NCBI GenBank assembly: GCA_963971305.1
Contig: OZ020307.1
Span: forward strand, 49,163,702-49,227,701
Direction: 5' to 3'
Source of the DNA: Arcuatula senhousia
Taxonomy: Eukaryota; Mollusca; Bivalvia; Mytilida; Mytilidae
DNA length: 64,000 nucleotides
The notes below the pieces were generated by a model, which ran no database searches, was not told where the DNA came from, and was given only the letters and a program-made list of their open reading frames with translations. Shown in pieces: positions 1-10,776 of the stretch (position 1 is the stretch's first letter; each line of letters starts with the position of its first letter). The position numbers were made by a program, and so were the translations under genes.

Positions 1-165
1 TCATATCTCCTTTCTTAGTCCACCTACCTCCATATGTTCCTTGGTCTTCCTGCTTTTCGTTTTCCATCTGGTGTCCAATGCAGGGGACTTTTTGAATTGG
101 ACGAACTTTTTTTCTTCTTATGACATGCCCTATTCATTTTGTAACATTAAAAATGTAACATTGAA
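1..165 (-). pseudogene. LINE reverse-transcriptase C-terminal relic (RTE-like)
   Basis: One minus-strand frame reads LHWTPDGKRKAGRPRNIWR then a stop. This is the W-P-G-RKRGRPK-TWR tail common at the end of non-LTR retrotransposon polymerases. The rest is out of frame. Cut off by the window edge. Confidence 0.5.
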
Positions 166-238
166 GCTTATGCTTGAAACATACTAAATCAATGCTAACA
201 GAGGTTTCGTTTTTGTGTCATTCACACGTCATTTTATC

Positions 239-636
239 TTAAGGCTGGTCACTCCTTATGTTTCAGAATTTCAGTCAGATTTAGGAACTCCTCTATACTT
301 TACCTTAATATACTAAAGAAATGTTTTGCACACTGACCCCACTTTTTATTACATTTTCTGATTTATGGAGCTTGCAACCCAATTGTATAAAATCTCTTGA
401 AATTCTTGATATAACTCCATGGTTTTTAAGGCAAAAACATCACAATGTTATGTAATATCTAGAAGAGTGTGTTTCCCACCAAATGTTTGACGTCATACAT
501 ATCTTGGAAGCAAGCACAGATACCTATTAATTTCCTTTTTGTTATTTGATTAAGTAGAAAATTACCTATCATTTCCATCACATCACAATTCTTAAAATCT
601 TTGATAAAAAAAAAGTTCAGGAGTGATAATCCTTAA
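239..636. mobile_element. TTAA-flanked MITE, copy 1
   Basis: TTAA at 239-242 and 633-636 bound a 390-bp segment with imperfect inverted ends (GGCTGGTCACTCCT against the reverse complement of AGGAGTGATAATCC). Length with both TTAA is 398 bp, identical to the copy at 44084-44481. The interior shares the TTTCAGTCAGATTT...CTCCTCT stretch. TTAA duplication is typical of piggyBac and Kolobok groups. Confidence 0.55.
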
Positions 637-814
637 TGGTTTCTTATGTTTTTGTTCAAAACTTACACAATATTTGAGATCTGTAATATAGATGTGAATC
701 TTTTATTTCAAATTTGATCGAATTTATTTATTTGAAACGTATCTGTTTGTCTTCTCCGACTTGTAGTTTTCTACTCATTCCAACTGAACAATGTTTCTAT
801 AATTGTTTTGGTAG

Positions 815-1062
815 ATGAAGACTGCTATGTTGGCAAAAGCGATGGTTACCGAGGCAAGATATATTGTACCATTAGTGGAATCTTGTGTCAGAAATGGAAC
901 GTCAATACTCCACACGTAGCACACCATTGGCCAAGTGATCCTGAAGCTCAAAATTCCAATTATTGTCGAAACCCTGTTGGTTCGGGGCATAACGGAAGAC
1001 CATGGTGTTACACGACCAATCCACGAGTTAGATGGATGTATTGTCCGGTTTCTGAGTGCTAA
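815..1062 (+). CDS. kringle domain, last coding exon of a gene entering from the left
   Basis: Acceptor TTTTGGTAG|AT at 813-814, then a full kringle domain and TAA at 1060-1062. Seen: CY at the start, DGYRGK, GILCQKW, HVAHHWP, NYCRNP, GRPWCYTTNP, WMYCPVSEC. These are the landmarks of kringle modules, which are extracellular disulphide-bonded binding domains. A seventh cysteine (codon 865-867, in KIYCTISG) falls where family members usually have a non-Cys residue. The exon is phase 2 on entry and needs upstream exons; I see none on the plus strand in 1-800, so they lie beyond the window. The domain is C-terminal and the stop is 1 residue after its last Cys. Confidence 0.82.
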
Positions 1063-1860
1063 TACAACATATTTTGACCTGTTTTACTCCATTCTTTTGC
1101 GTTGTTTTACTGAATGCTGGTACACCATAGTTTGACCTGCTTTAAACCTTTCAATAGCGTTGTGTTACTGAGTGCTAGTACACCATAGTTTGGCCTGCTT
1201 TACCTCATTCCATAGCGTTGTGTTACTGAGTATTAGTACACTATAGTTTGACCTGCTTTACTCCATTCAAAAACTTGTTGTTACTGAGTGCTTGTACACC
1301 ATTGTTTGACCTGCTTTACTCCATTCAAAAAAGTTGTGTTACTGAGTGCTAGAACACCATAGTTTGACCTGTTTTATTCCATTCCATAGCGTTTTGTTAC
1401 TGAGTGCTAGTACACCATAGTTTGACCTGTTTTATTCCATTCCATAGCGTTTTGTTACTGAGTGCTAGTACTCCATAGTTTGACCTGCTTTACTCCATTC
1501 CATAGCGTTTTGTTACTGAGTGCTTGTACACCATAGTTTGACCTGTTTTATTCCATTCCATAGCGTTTTGTTACTGAGTGCTAGTACACCATAGTTTGAC
1601 CTGTTTTATTCCATTCCATAGCGTTTTGTTACTGAGTGCTAGTACACCATAGTTTGACCTGCTTTACTCCATTCCATAGCGTTTTGTTACTGAGTGCTAG
1701 TACACCATAGTTTGACATGTTTTATTCCATTCCATAGCGTTTTGTTACTGAGTGCTAGTACACCATAGTTTGACCTGTTTTATTCCATTCCATAGCGTTT
1801 TGTTACTGAGTGCTAGTACACTATTGCTTTACTCCATTCCATACCGTTGTGTTACTGAGC
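1051..1860 (+). repeat. 58-bp minisatellite in the kringle 3' UTR
   Basis: About 14 tandem copies of a 58-bp unit containing GAGTGCTAGTACACCATAGT, TTTGACCTG, CCATTCCATAGCGTTTTGT. The first unit starts inside the coding sequence: the last codons and stop (GAG TGC TAA) are the start of the repeat. Central copies are nearly identical and edge copies are diverged. Confidence 0.93.
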
Positions 1861-1920
1861 TGTAGTACAGCTTATTGTGTTTTATTGAGTGCTAGTAATT
1901 CATAGTTGTTTGTGTTTTTC

Positions 1921-1926
1921 AATAAA
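1921..1926 (+). terminator. candidate poly(A) signal of the kringle gene
   Basis: AATAAA 859 nt past the stop, just after the minisatellite. It is the first one downstream of the exon. Confidence 0.4.
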
Positions 1927-1941
1927 ATGCAACCATATTAT

Positions 1942-2013
1942 TTTTTTCTGTGCTAGTACTCCATAGTTTTTTTCTGTGCTAGCACTCCATAGTTTTTTTC
2001 TGTGCTAGTACTC
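1942..2013 (+). repeat. 26-bp short tandem repeat
   Basis: Nearly three copies of a 26-bp unit, TTTTTTTCTGTGCTAGTACT plus CCATAG. It reuses the GTGCTAGTAC core of the adjacent 58-bp minisatellite, so it is probably derived from it. Confidence 0.75.
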
Positions 2014-2571
2014 ATCCTATGTAATTGTGTGCTTGCTTTATGAGCACGTACTATTCTTCAGTATCTTTTTTGTAATTAATTCCCTTTTTATGGCAGAATA
2101 TATGTCCACGTACAAAAATAAATTACAACAAAGTTTTGCTACGCCTGACACGCGTTTTGTCTATCCAAGACTCATCAGAGGCGCTCTACCCAAAGTTGAA
2201 AATGCCAAACACTTTGTGATTATGAAGAGAATATAAAAATTACACCAAATATGTACAAGTATGTTATTACTTGTCGACATTTCAATATATATTTATGCAA
2301 TGTACAATGTGCATACTTTCACTTTTCTAGGAAAAATCTCAAGCTTAATCTCAATTAACCTATACAAATTTTTTAATTTGTTCTACAGTCATACCTAAGT
2401 TGTACTAAATCATATCATAGCAGATCATGCAGTTTTGGACAACTTAGAATTAGTGGCGACTTTTTGTAGAGCTTAATGAGCTGATAGTTTATGCAAAGCT
2501 TTCCCAAGTCTATCTGCATTTTTTTTTCATTTAATAGGGTAAAAACTTGAAAAAAAACGATATATTGTTTT
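2014..2571. other. non-coding, little recognised
   Basis: No gene. A fragment at about 2458-2545 (GTAGAGCTTAATGAGCTGAT, ...CTATCTGCAT) is a single decayed unit of the 158-bp family seen at 29-36 kb. Confidence 0.5.
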
Positions 2572-2935
2572 ATACCTCGCCTAACGAAGTCGCGTGGTAT
2601 TATGTTATACCCTCAGTATCTTTCGCTGTCTGTCCGTCCGTCCGTCTGTCCGTCCCGTGAAGGTTTCCGACCAATAAGGGACAGACCATTTAACTTGAAA
2701 GAGGGGGCTTCATTTTTTAATTTGATCAGAATTTTTTTCCGCGCAGAGTCCGGACAAAATATTTATTTTTCGAAGGCATTGCGACAGAATATTTTGTTCA
2801 TTATCGGCAATATTTTTTTTCTTACCCTCATGTGCCAAAATATTTTTTCCATCAAAAATAATTTTCAGAATATTATTTTAGGAAAAAACAAAAGCCACCC
2901 TTCAAGTTAAATGGTCGGTCATTAACTTGAAAACG
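2572..2935. repeat. dispersed repeat with CTGTCCGTCCGTCC tract and inverted arms
   Basis: Starts TATACCTCGCCTAACGAAGT, followed by a run of GTCCGTCC units. Two inverted arms (GACCATTTAACTTGAA at 2684-2710 and its complement at 2892-2916) flank a 180-bp middle. Such CCGTCC tracts begin many bivalve dispersed elements. Confidence 0.45.
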
Positions 2936-3815
2936 CGTCAAGTTTTGTACAATAAAATACAGGTCAAGTTTTATTTCCAGCTTGATCTGAAAAACAGTTT
3001 TTGGATGTGGTCCATAGTTTCGTATAAAATCCAACGGTTTACATGTGGCAAAAAATAGGTACAGGGGGTGCCCCTTGTTATTTATGGTAATTCTGATGAA
3101 AAGTTGATTTTTTTGCATCAGTCATAAAATTAGAATTTTTTTTTTTTGAAGATTAAGAAAGTTTTTGTGAGATTTTATTTTTTTCAAATGAAATAAGTGA
3201 ATGCATACAAAGGGAGATACTCACTGAATTTCCTGTTTTGAAAAGGGTGGTAAATTTAAGTTTTTACAACGAATTGAAAAGCAGCTGTTTTTAAAAAAAC
3301 GGCGATCGTATCCTAAGAGTGGACTATTAAAAAAACAAGACACCCAGCTCTACAAGTTTCACTAAAACGATAAAACGTTTTTTTTTGTCCATTCTATATT
3401 TGTCAGTACCTCAAAAATGCAATGGCTGTTCACATTTTCCCATAAAACTGTCATAAAAAAGTATTCAATTGATTGTTTAGCCTTAATGATAATTAAATTG
3501 TCACAACTGTCTGTATCTTTGAAAAGCTGATAAATTTGGCTTTCTATTGATGTATGATAAGGTATGCTTAAAATAATTAATTTGACATCTCACTCGCAGC
3601 TTTCCATGTTTATAGTCGCCCAACCCCTTGTGACGTCATAACGGCATAACTATGATCCACAACCCTTGAGATCGGCCACTTTGAAAAATAAAATTTCATG
3701 AAGTTTTGAGTTTCCGACTAATCACTTGCAATCGCGTCAAGGGATTTAAATGACATATTGCACAGCTGTTTAGTACAATAAAATACAGCTCAAGTTTAAT
3801 TTCCAGCATGATCTA
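2933..3815. repeat. direct repeat pair (about 45 bp, 825 bp apart)
   Basis: GTACAATAAAATACAGGTCA and on to TTTCCAGCTTGATC at about 2946-2992 recurs with few changes at about 3771-3815. Between them lies a segment (3195-3330) that is repeated in inverted orientation at 13390-13530. No coding signal. Confidence 0.6.
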
Positions 3816-4369
3816 AATATTTATTGAGATTAATTAGGTTTTATGAACTATTAATATTATATCGTGGCGGGGCATCATTTAATGTCCCTTTAGATGCCAT
3901 AATTTTTATCTTTAAAGGAGAAAACTCCCTAGGGGGTCGCGTCTTGCATATTCGACCTAATGGTGACTATATAGAGATCGATGAGCTGAATGTTAAAGCA
4001 AGCAACAGCTTTTCACAATCTGCATTACTTTTCATTGTAAAGGGCAAAACCATGAAAGGAATCTATTTTTGACTTTTATTGGACAATAACACCTAAAAGG
4101 CGTCGGTCACCTTTGACCCTACGGAGCTCAATTTGCTGAAGGTTAAACAAGAAACAGCTTTTTTCTATCTGCAATGATTTTGATTCAAAAGGGCAAAAAT
4201 ATAAGAAAAGAATTTTTTGACCTTTAAAGGTTCAAAATCATATATAAGGAGTGATCTGACAACTTTGACCCAAGGTAGTCGAGACATAAAAATCGCGATT
4301 GTTTTACCTTTATAGGTTCCAAATACCTATATGGAGTCATCTGAAAACTTTGATCCAATAGACGATATT

Positions 4370-4500
4370 GAGATGTGGAATAAGTGTACGCGACACAACA
4401 AACATAAACAATCAGCAATTCAAAAAATCACAACGGAAAACAGCAAGCAGTCTTCAACATGACCATAGGTCACTGCTTACCGTCTTGCATTGGCTATAAG
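4370..4500 (+). repeat. mytilid-type dispersed repeat (fragment)
   Basis: GAGATGTGGAATAAGTGTAC and CAGTCTTCAACATGACCATA. The same unit occurs on the minus strand at 50340-50690 and on the plus strand at 18530-18770. It resembles a repeat I remember as very common in mussel sequence. Confidence 0.6.
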
Positions 4501-4770
4501 GAGTCATCCGACAACTTCAATCCAAATTGAATATAGACTTGTAAACAGCTTTTGATGTTGAAGACAGAAATTCGTATTATCGTATCAGTTTTTCTCCATT
4601 TCTTATATCTGTTTAATTTACACATTAACCTGACTCCTGGTCTATGTTTAGAAAATGCATGCATGTTTTTTGACGGATAGACAAAAACAAAACAATCATA
4701 GCAAGGTGTATTAAATTATGTTCAGTAGTTTCAGAGAAGATTATTTGAAAAACTGTTAACAGACAGGACG

Positions 4771-4844
4771 AGGGGTTAGTGGAAAAAAGGTGCTATGTGT
4801 TTGACACTTTCATATAACTATATCACCTTTTTCCACTAACCCCT
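4771..4844. repeat. 74-bp hairpin (21-22-bp arms)
   Basis: Arm AGGGGTTAGTGGAAAA...GGTG at 4771-4792 pairs with CACCTTTTTCCACTAACCCC at 4824-4844 around a 31-nt loop. It interrupts the tail of a decayed dispersed element, so it looks like a very small foldback insertion. Confidence 0.65.
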
Positions 4845-4900
4845 TGAGGAGACAACAGACGACGACAGACGCCAAGTGATGGCAATAGCTAAATTAGAGG

Positions 4901-5832
4901 TAAAAAGATCTGAAACTGCATTCGACACACTCTATGGGAACCTGCAAATTCCATTACAAGACAGGCATTACATTGTAATACTAAATGGAAACGAAAATGG
5001 GACGCCCTAGAAACACCTGGTGATGAAAGCATACTTCAGAAATGTTAGGCAAAGGGTAGAGAGAATAAATGTCACCATGCTAGCGTCCAACTGAACTAGA
5101 TTGAGAAGTTTTGTCAGTGGCCTGTGTACCGTCTTGGTATCAGATACTTAAGCAAGTAAGCACAGTGAATTTGTATCAATAATTTTATAAATATCAAACA
5201 GAGATTTAAATATTGTGAACAGTATTCATGAATGGATCGGGGAAAATGATCTCATTTTAAGACTTTTTCGTTTGTGTTCACATAAGACCCTGGTTTTTAT
5301 AAATATACCATAAACAGCAGTTTGGTGAAAATCAGCATGAACTGAGAATCGTAGCTTTGCTCAACTTTTGAATGTACATGTACAAAAGACAGAGTTTAGT
5401 TGTTTGTATAACAGGTCGAGTCAGGTACAAATCTTGACGTCAGCATAAATTTAAATACTAGTATTAATGAGCTGAATGCTTTGAAAATTGCATGCTGGGA
5501 TATTCGTAGTATTTTATGAATGAAACTTTAGTAATAAGTTCATTTCCTATCGTTTAGTTTTATTCCTAATAGTTTTTATAATAAAACAAAAGAAATATAA
5601 ACTTTGTTATATTTTCGAGCTTTTCTATGCTCAAATTGCCTTTATTCAAAGTATTTGCATAGTTATATAAGACATAAGAGACATATTTTATTACCAATTA
5701 AGGTCCCTCAAGGGGCAGGATCAGTACAATGATTAATTATAAATAACAGTAAAGCAACAAAAAAGTATACAAAATTAAGGTATGATTGTGACAATATATA
5801 CATTTTTTGTAATGAGTAATGAAGTCATATAA
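4901..5832. other. non-coding, nothing recognised
   Basis: AT-rich, no coding exon or repeat structure that I could recognise. Confidence 0.5.
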
Positions 5833-7693
5833 GGGTCATTCTCAAAAAATGTCCTTATTACGTGGCAGTCAAAATATTTCCACGTATAATTGAGTTTAAA
5901 CAATATCTTTTGTCTTGAGTAAAATATGCACCAAGATGCACTTCTGACATAAACAAATAAACGCCATCTTTAAAAATGACATGACAGCGCAATTTTAAAA
6001 CTCAAAAATTGACAAAAATCGTCTGTCCTATGAGTAATTTTTTAAGTTAAAAGTCCTTAAAAAATATGATAATGTGCAAGTAGACTATGGAAATCATGAT
6101 GGGTTTTTCTTTGGCCATCTATCTGTCTTATCTATAAAATAAAATGGGATAGACATCATTGAAAAAATTTTTCTGGCGAATCAAAAAATGTCCCCTCTGA
6201 AAATGTCTTTGCTGTTACTGGTAGATAGAATTGAAAATAAGATGAGAAACATCCAAACACATCCATTTATCTAAGTTACAGTTACATTTTTGAGAAAAAT
6301 TTACATATCTTCATTACAATGTAAAGAATGTAAGCTGAATTGGAGGCGTAATTTTTTTCCTTGTCCATAATGTTACCGCGATATCTCAGAGACTATAGAG
6401 GTATGTGGTTGTAGCTGCTATGGGTAAATTTTACATCTTGACCAATCATATCTGAGACCCAAAAGAATGATGGAGACACAATCATTTAATAATTTAAGCA
6501 AATAATGTTCCCGTAATTCCCTGATGTTACTGTTCCCTGATGTTACTGTTCAAAAGTGTAACAGGACAGACAAATTATAAGTAAACTATTCTTGAATCCG
6601 TCTTCTTTGTATATGGCTTCTGATTTAAAAGCGCTAAAATTACTCTAATCACTGATTTTGGCCATATAGAGTGTTATAAATATATTTTCTTTCTCAGAGT
6701 TCATGGTTTAAGTATAATATTTCAACCTTAGAATCGGTAACAGGAGAGACATTTTGACAGTAACAGCTGAGACATTTTTTTGTAACATACAGGACATGTT
6801 TGTAAAGGTACAACAAATCATCTGGTTTTGCATTCTGTTAGTTAGAAAGTGGCACAAATACTTTAATTCAACAGCTTAAGATATCGAAACGCAATAGTGT
6901 CAATACTTTGGGGAAAAAATTCTTGTATTTGTTGCTAAAATAGTGGTAACATCAGAGACAAATAGCCGGTAACATAGTGGACATTCAGTGAAGTTTAACC
7001 AGTCATAAAATGCGATATTTAATGATAAAGATAGCCCATCTACATAATTTATTAGATATTGCCCCAAAACATCTTATTTATTGCATTAATATAAACATTT
7101 ATTGTCAAGAAGTCTTTATTTATTGCTATTAGTTGTCCGTGATGTTACGCATTGTCCCTGATGTTACCAGTCTAATTTGCTCAATTGTTGTCTAATACAT
7201 AACCCCCTGAAAAGATATTTTGCAACTGAAACTAGTTAACCTTATTGTTCATCATAATGTCAATTAAGAAGTGAAATGTCATATATTGCGTTTGATATGT
7301 TAGTTAGTTTTGACCTGTTTGCTGAACTGTTTAAAATCATTGTCTTTTGATGCTCTTAAAAACAAATTTTTGAGCTAACCTTTATTTCTGACGCTTGCAA
7401 AGTACTTGTTCTGTCCCTATGTGGCAAGTTATGCATGAATTTTTGAATAAAAGATTAAAGCTTTCTTTCATTGCAACGTTTTTTATGTGGTAACATCAAG
7501 GACAGCCAAATCAACCCTGAAGGACAATGACTAAAAAAAATTCAAAATATATTCGATTTGATTTTTACTCTTTGCTTGTTTTGTTTACTGAAATGATAGA
7601 GGATACCAATAAGTAAATTACAAACTTTCTGTGAGCAATTCTAATATTCAAGTTTGCCTACCTCGAAATATAGACATTTTTTTAGAATGACCC
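5833..7693. mobile_element. 1.86-kb non-autonomous TIR element
   Basis: GGGTCATTCTCAAAAAATGT at 5833 is inverted at 7673-7693 (one mismatch over 21 bp). ATAA flanks both sides (5829-5832 and 7694-7697), a 4-bp target duplication. No ORF of note inside. The interior repeats a 15-16-bp motif of the form GTAAC..CAGGGACA on both strands (for example 6521-6550 twice in tandem, 6948, 7140-7170, 7490). Confidence 0.68.
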
Positions 7694-7789
7694 ATAAAAT
7701 ATATAGATGGGAGCATGGATATAAATAGAGATTAATAATTAATACCTCAAGCTACAACAATGAGTGTTATTAATATTATTTTCTTTTTA

Positions 7790-8055
7790 TTTTAGCAGCC
7801 CTCCCTGTAATCAGAGCACATATATAAGATTCAGTCATATACATGCTATGGTCACCAGGGGACGGTGCTTTAGGACTGCAATAATTACACCCAGAGTAGC
7901 AGCATTGATAATATATTATTTAAATTATGTCTGTATATACTGTACAGTTCTCCCCGTGACCAAAGCACAAATGGAAGTATAGTTGTTCCATGAATGCAGT
8001 GGTCACCAGGGGACGGTGCTTAAGAACTGCAGTATTACATAGTTTTATCTATTTT
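7790..8055. repeat. 149-bp imperfect tandem duplication
   Basis: TGGTCACCAGGGGACGGTGC at 7851 recurs at 8000, each preceded by CCCTGTAATCAGAGCACA or CCCGTGACCAAAGCACA and followed by GGACTGCAATAATTACA-like sequence. Confidence 0.7.
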
Positions 8056-8147
8056 TGATAATAATCTCAGAGCTCTCATTGATATCATATTGGCTTAAGT
8101 TACATGCACATACCAGCGTCGTAGACCAGTAGATAGGGATTTATGAG

Positions 8148-8172
8148 AATTATATATATATATATTATATAT
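8148..8172. repeat. (TA)n microsatellite
   Basis: TA run touching the stop codon of the LINE ORF on the minus strand; it is probably the element's 3' tail. Confidence 0.8.
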
Positions 8173-9415
8173 GTGTCAGGAATGTACAAACTGAATTTAG
8201 AATGTCATAGTCTTCATTTGTAACTAACCAAATGAGTTTTGCCCTAGGATCTAAAGCAGTAAAATTTATACATTTTTTCTGAGCAATAGTTTCTAGCTCT
8301 AGTCTTTTGTTGCTCATTCCATGACATACACATAAGAAATGAGTCTCATCCTCTACTAATTTTAAGTCACACCTTGTACAGAGTCTATCATGTCTGGGAA
8401 TGCCCTTGTATCTGCCAGTTTCTATATTAAGTTTATGTGACGAGATCCTAAATCTGGTCAATCTACGTCTATGTTCAAAGTTTTTAATAATTAAAAGATA
8501 TTTTTCTAGCCCAAAATTGGTTTTAAATGTAGAATAAGTACATAATTTTCCATCAGAAACTTGATGTAATTTTTGTTTCCATTCTTTTAAGCTAAAATCC
8601 AAAAGAGTTTTATTTGTAATTTTATTGTTGACATTATTTGGAGTATTTATCTTTTCAATCATAACTCTGACAGATGAATACCAGGATAAGTGCTTTTTTG
8701 AATCAAGTAACATAGATTCATTGTATGCAGCATGCAATAGGGGAAAGCAATCTTGAATTTTGCTTAGTCTGTCATTATATTTAATCATGGCTTTAATCAT
8801 ATTAAAATAGATAGGAAATCTTCCAAGTTCTGATAAAACAGCAAAATTGGTGGATTTTTTATGAACTCCAAGAATAAATTTACAAAATTTTTGATGAAGT
8901 GTTTCAGCTTTTTGCTTTGAATAAATATCATCAAAGCAGAAATTATCAATCCCATTTCTAAATTTTGAAGAATAAGGATTAAATGTTCCCCATATTTCAC
9001 ATCCATATAATAAAATTGGCTTTATAGTATGATCAAATACATGCATACTGGTTTTAACACTTGGATGAAGAGATAAAAAATCTTTTGATAGTTTAAAATA
9101 TGCTTTGATTGCTTTATTATATAATTCCTCCTGTGCATAAGCAAAAGATCCAGACGCACAAAAAGTAATTCTCAGATATTTATACTTGTTGACACATTCT
9201 AGAACTGTATTGTCAAATAAAAATTTCATATTGATAAGTTTGCCGGCCTTGTTGAATATTAATATTTTAGTCTTTTTAGTATTTACTGTATTTACTGTTA
9301 TAAGTATTTGCGCATAGTAATGCACATCGGAACACATATATCTAAGCATACAAAGTATAAGCAATGTTTTAAAAAGAGAATGCATGTTTTGCCCGTGCAA
9401 TTTACACGTATACAA
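8165..9415 (-). pseudogene. 5'-truncated LINE (non-LTR retrotransposon) reverse transcriptase
   Basis: A 416-codon open frame. From about residue 45 it reads as the C-terminal half of a LINE polymerase: KKTKILIFNKAG, NKYKYLRITF (usually YLG), a thumb-like region, ILLYGCEIWG, and a Cys/His knuckle CTRCDLKLVEDETHFLCVC followed by N-x-R-LELE. The catalytic palm with the YXDD box is absent, so it cannot act alone. The first 40 or so codons are unrelated flanking DNA; truncation is at about 9305. The ORF is free of internal stops, so insertion is fairly recent. The stop runs into a TA tract with no 3' UTR. The clade (CR1/Jockey-like) is a guess. Confidence 0.75.
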
Positions 9416-10776
9416 ATCAAGCTACCTTATAAATATGCTGAGTAAGCGTATATTTGCCCATTTGAAAATGTTATTTTGGAAGGTCGCGTTCGTTTTTACG
9501 TGTATATGCACCAACATGCCATTTCAAACGTCTTGTTTCTTTCCGAAACACCAGGAGGTTGCGGGCACTAGTATTTTAAAACATGCAAATGTTTTACCTG
9601 CCCGCTTGCTAGAATAGGCAAAGAACTTTGGATTTACTGATAAAAGAAGGCAGATATGCACCGGATGCATCAAATTTCTAGAGCCCGACTATTTTAAGGT
9701 AAGACAAACGTATTATTATACTTGCATGAAGTCCTTGGATTTTTTTTTTTGTTTCTTCATATCTTTTTTTTGGGGCGGGGTGGGGGGGGGGTACATTTGT
9801 ATTCACATAATTAAAATCCGGGTTACAAAAATGATACATGTTTAGCGACAGGCGGGTGGTGCGCAACGGTGGATGGGCTGGGATATATTTTCGTTAGTTC
9901 TCCTAAATTCCTGATTATCTAGACTAAATCCTGCCAATTCAGTCTTGACCTTTTTTTTCAGAAATGTGAGCGCCTTTAGAATTTTTTAGAGGGGATTTTA
10001 AGTTTGAATAGCGTACTGTACTGAGGACGGAAGGGTTTGCTGACATTCTGAAAATCTAAGTAACCTTATACTTTCAAAATGAAATTTCATTGACAGAAGA
10101 TCAAACTTTTTTGTGTTTCTTTCTTTATTACAACGTAAAAATGGATATACTACATGTATGTTCATAAAATAAATAAAACACTGTTATTTTGGTGCACTTT
10201 TACCTTTTGTATCATTGCTCGACTTTCCAGTTTTTGTCCATTTGTAAAAACAAGAGGTGACAGAGGCGAAGTATTTTTCTAAAAATAAAGTAGGAGTTAT
10301 CCTTCTTTGAACGTGTGTAACATGTTTTAAGTGCACGTTCGTAATATTCTGTTTTTCTATTCATGATTAACTTAGTTTGAAAAAGTAACAGCACGGTTAA
10401 ACCTTTGTCCGGTTGTCTGTAAAGCTTTCAGTCACAGTTTTTCACATGTACATGATTCTGAAGGTTGAAATTTCCATTTTACAAATATTAGATGTACAAA
10501 ACATTATAGTGTATAATAGTTTGATGTTTAAAAACTAAAGCAGTTTTTTGTTTTCACTTTAGCATATTAGGTTTCAGTGTGTGATAACAATATGTTGGTT
10601 GATATATGCACCTATTCTTTTTAGGTAACGGCGTCAAACGGTCCGTCCGTTTCTTTTTTTCAAACATTAATAATACTGACACAGTAGTCGAATTGCATCT
10701 AAACTTTTTACAGTTGTTTATCAAACAAGACACATGTAACATGTTTTTCATTCGAAAATACTTAATATTTATTGCA
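9416..10776. other. non-coding spacer
   Basis: No gene recognised. A T-rich then G-rich homopolymer stretch lies at 9739-9793. Confidence 0.5.

Larger units (their letters stand above)
3850..4900 (+). mobile_element. old degenerate copy of the 158-bp-core element
   Basis: Three or four decayed units with GAGCTGAATGTTAAAGCAAG, CAACAGCTTTT, TCTGCAATGATTTT and GGAGTCATCTGAAAACTTTG lie at 3940-4530. A tail at 4720-4890 (GAGAAGATTATTTGAAAAACTG, ...GACGACAGACGCCAAGTGATG) matches that of the intact copy at 36120-36230. It is split by two insertions, listed separately at 4370-4500 and 4771-4844. Confidence 0.65.

Noticed and set aside
775..990. 71-codon minus-strand frame
   Set aside because: Antisense shadow of the kringle exon.
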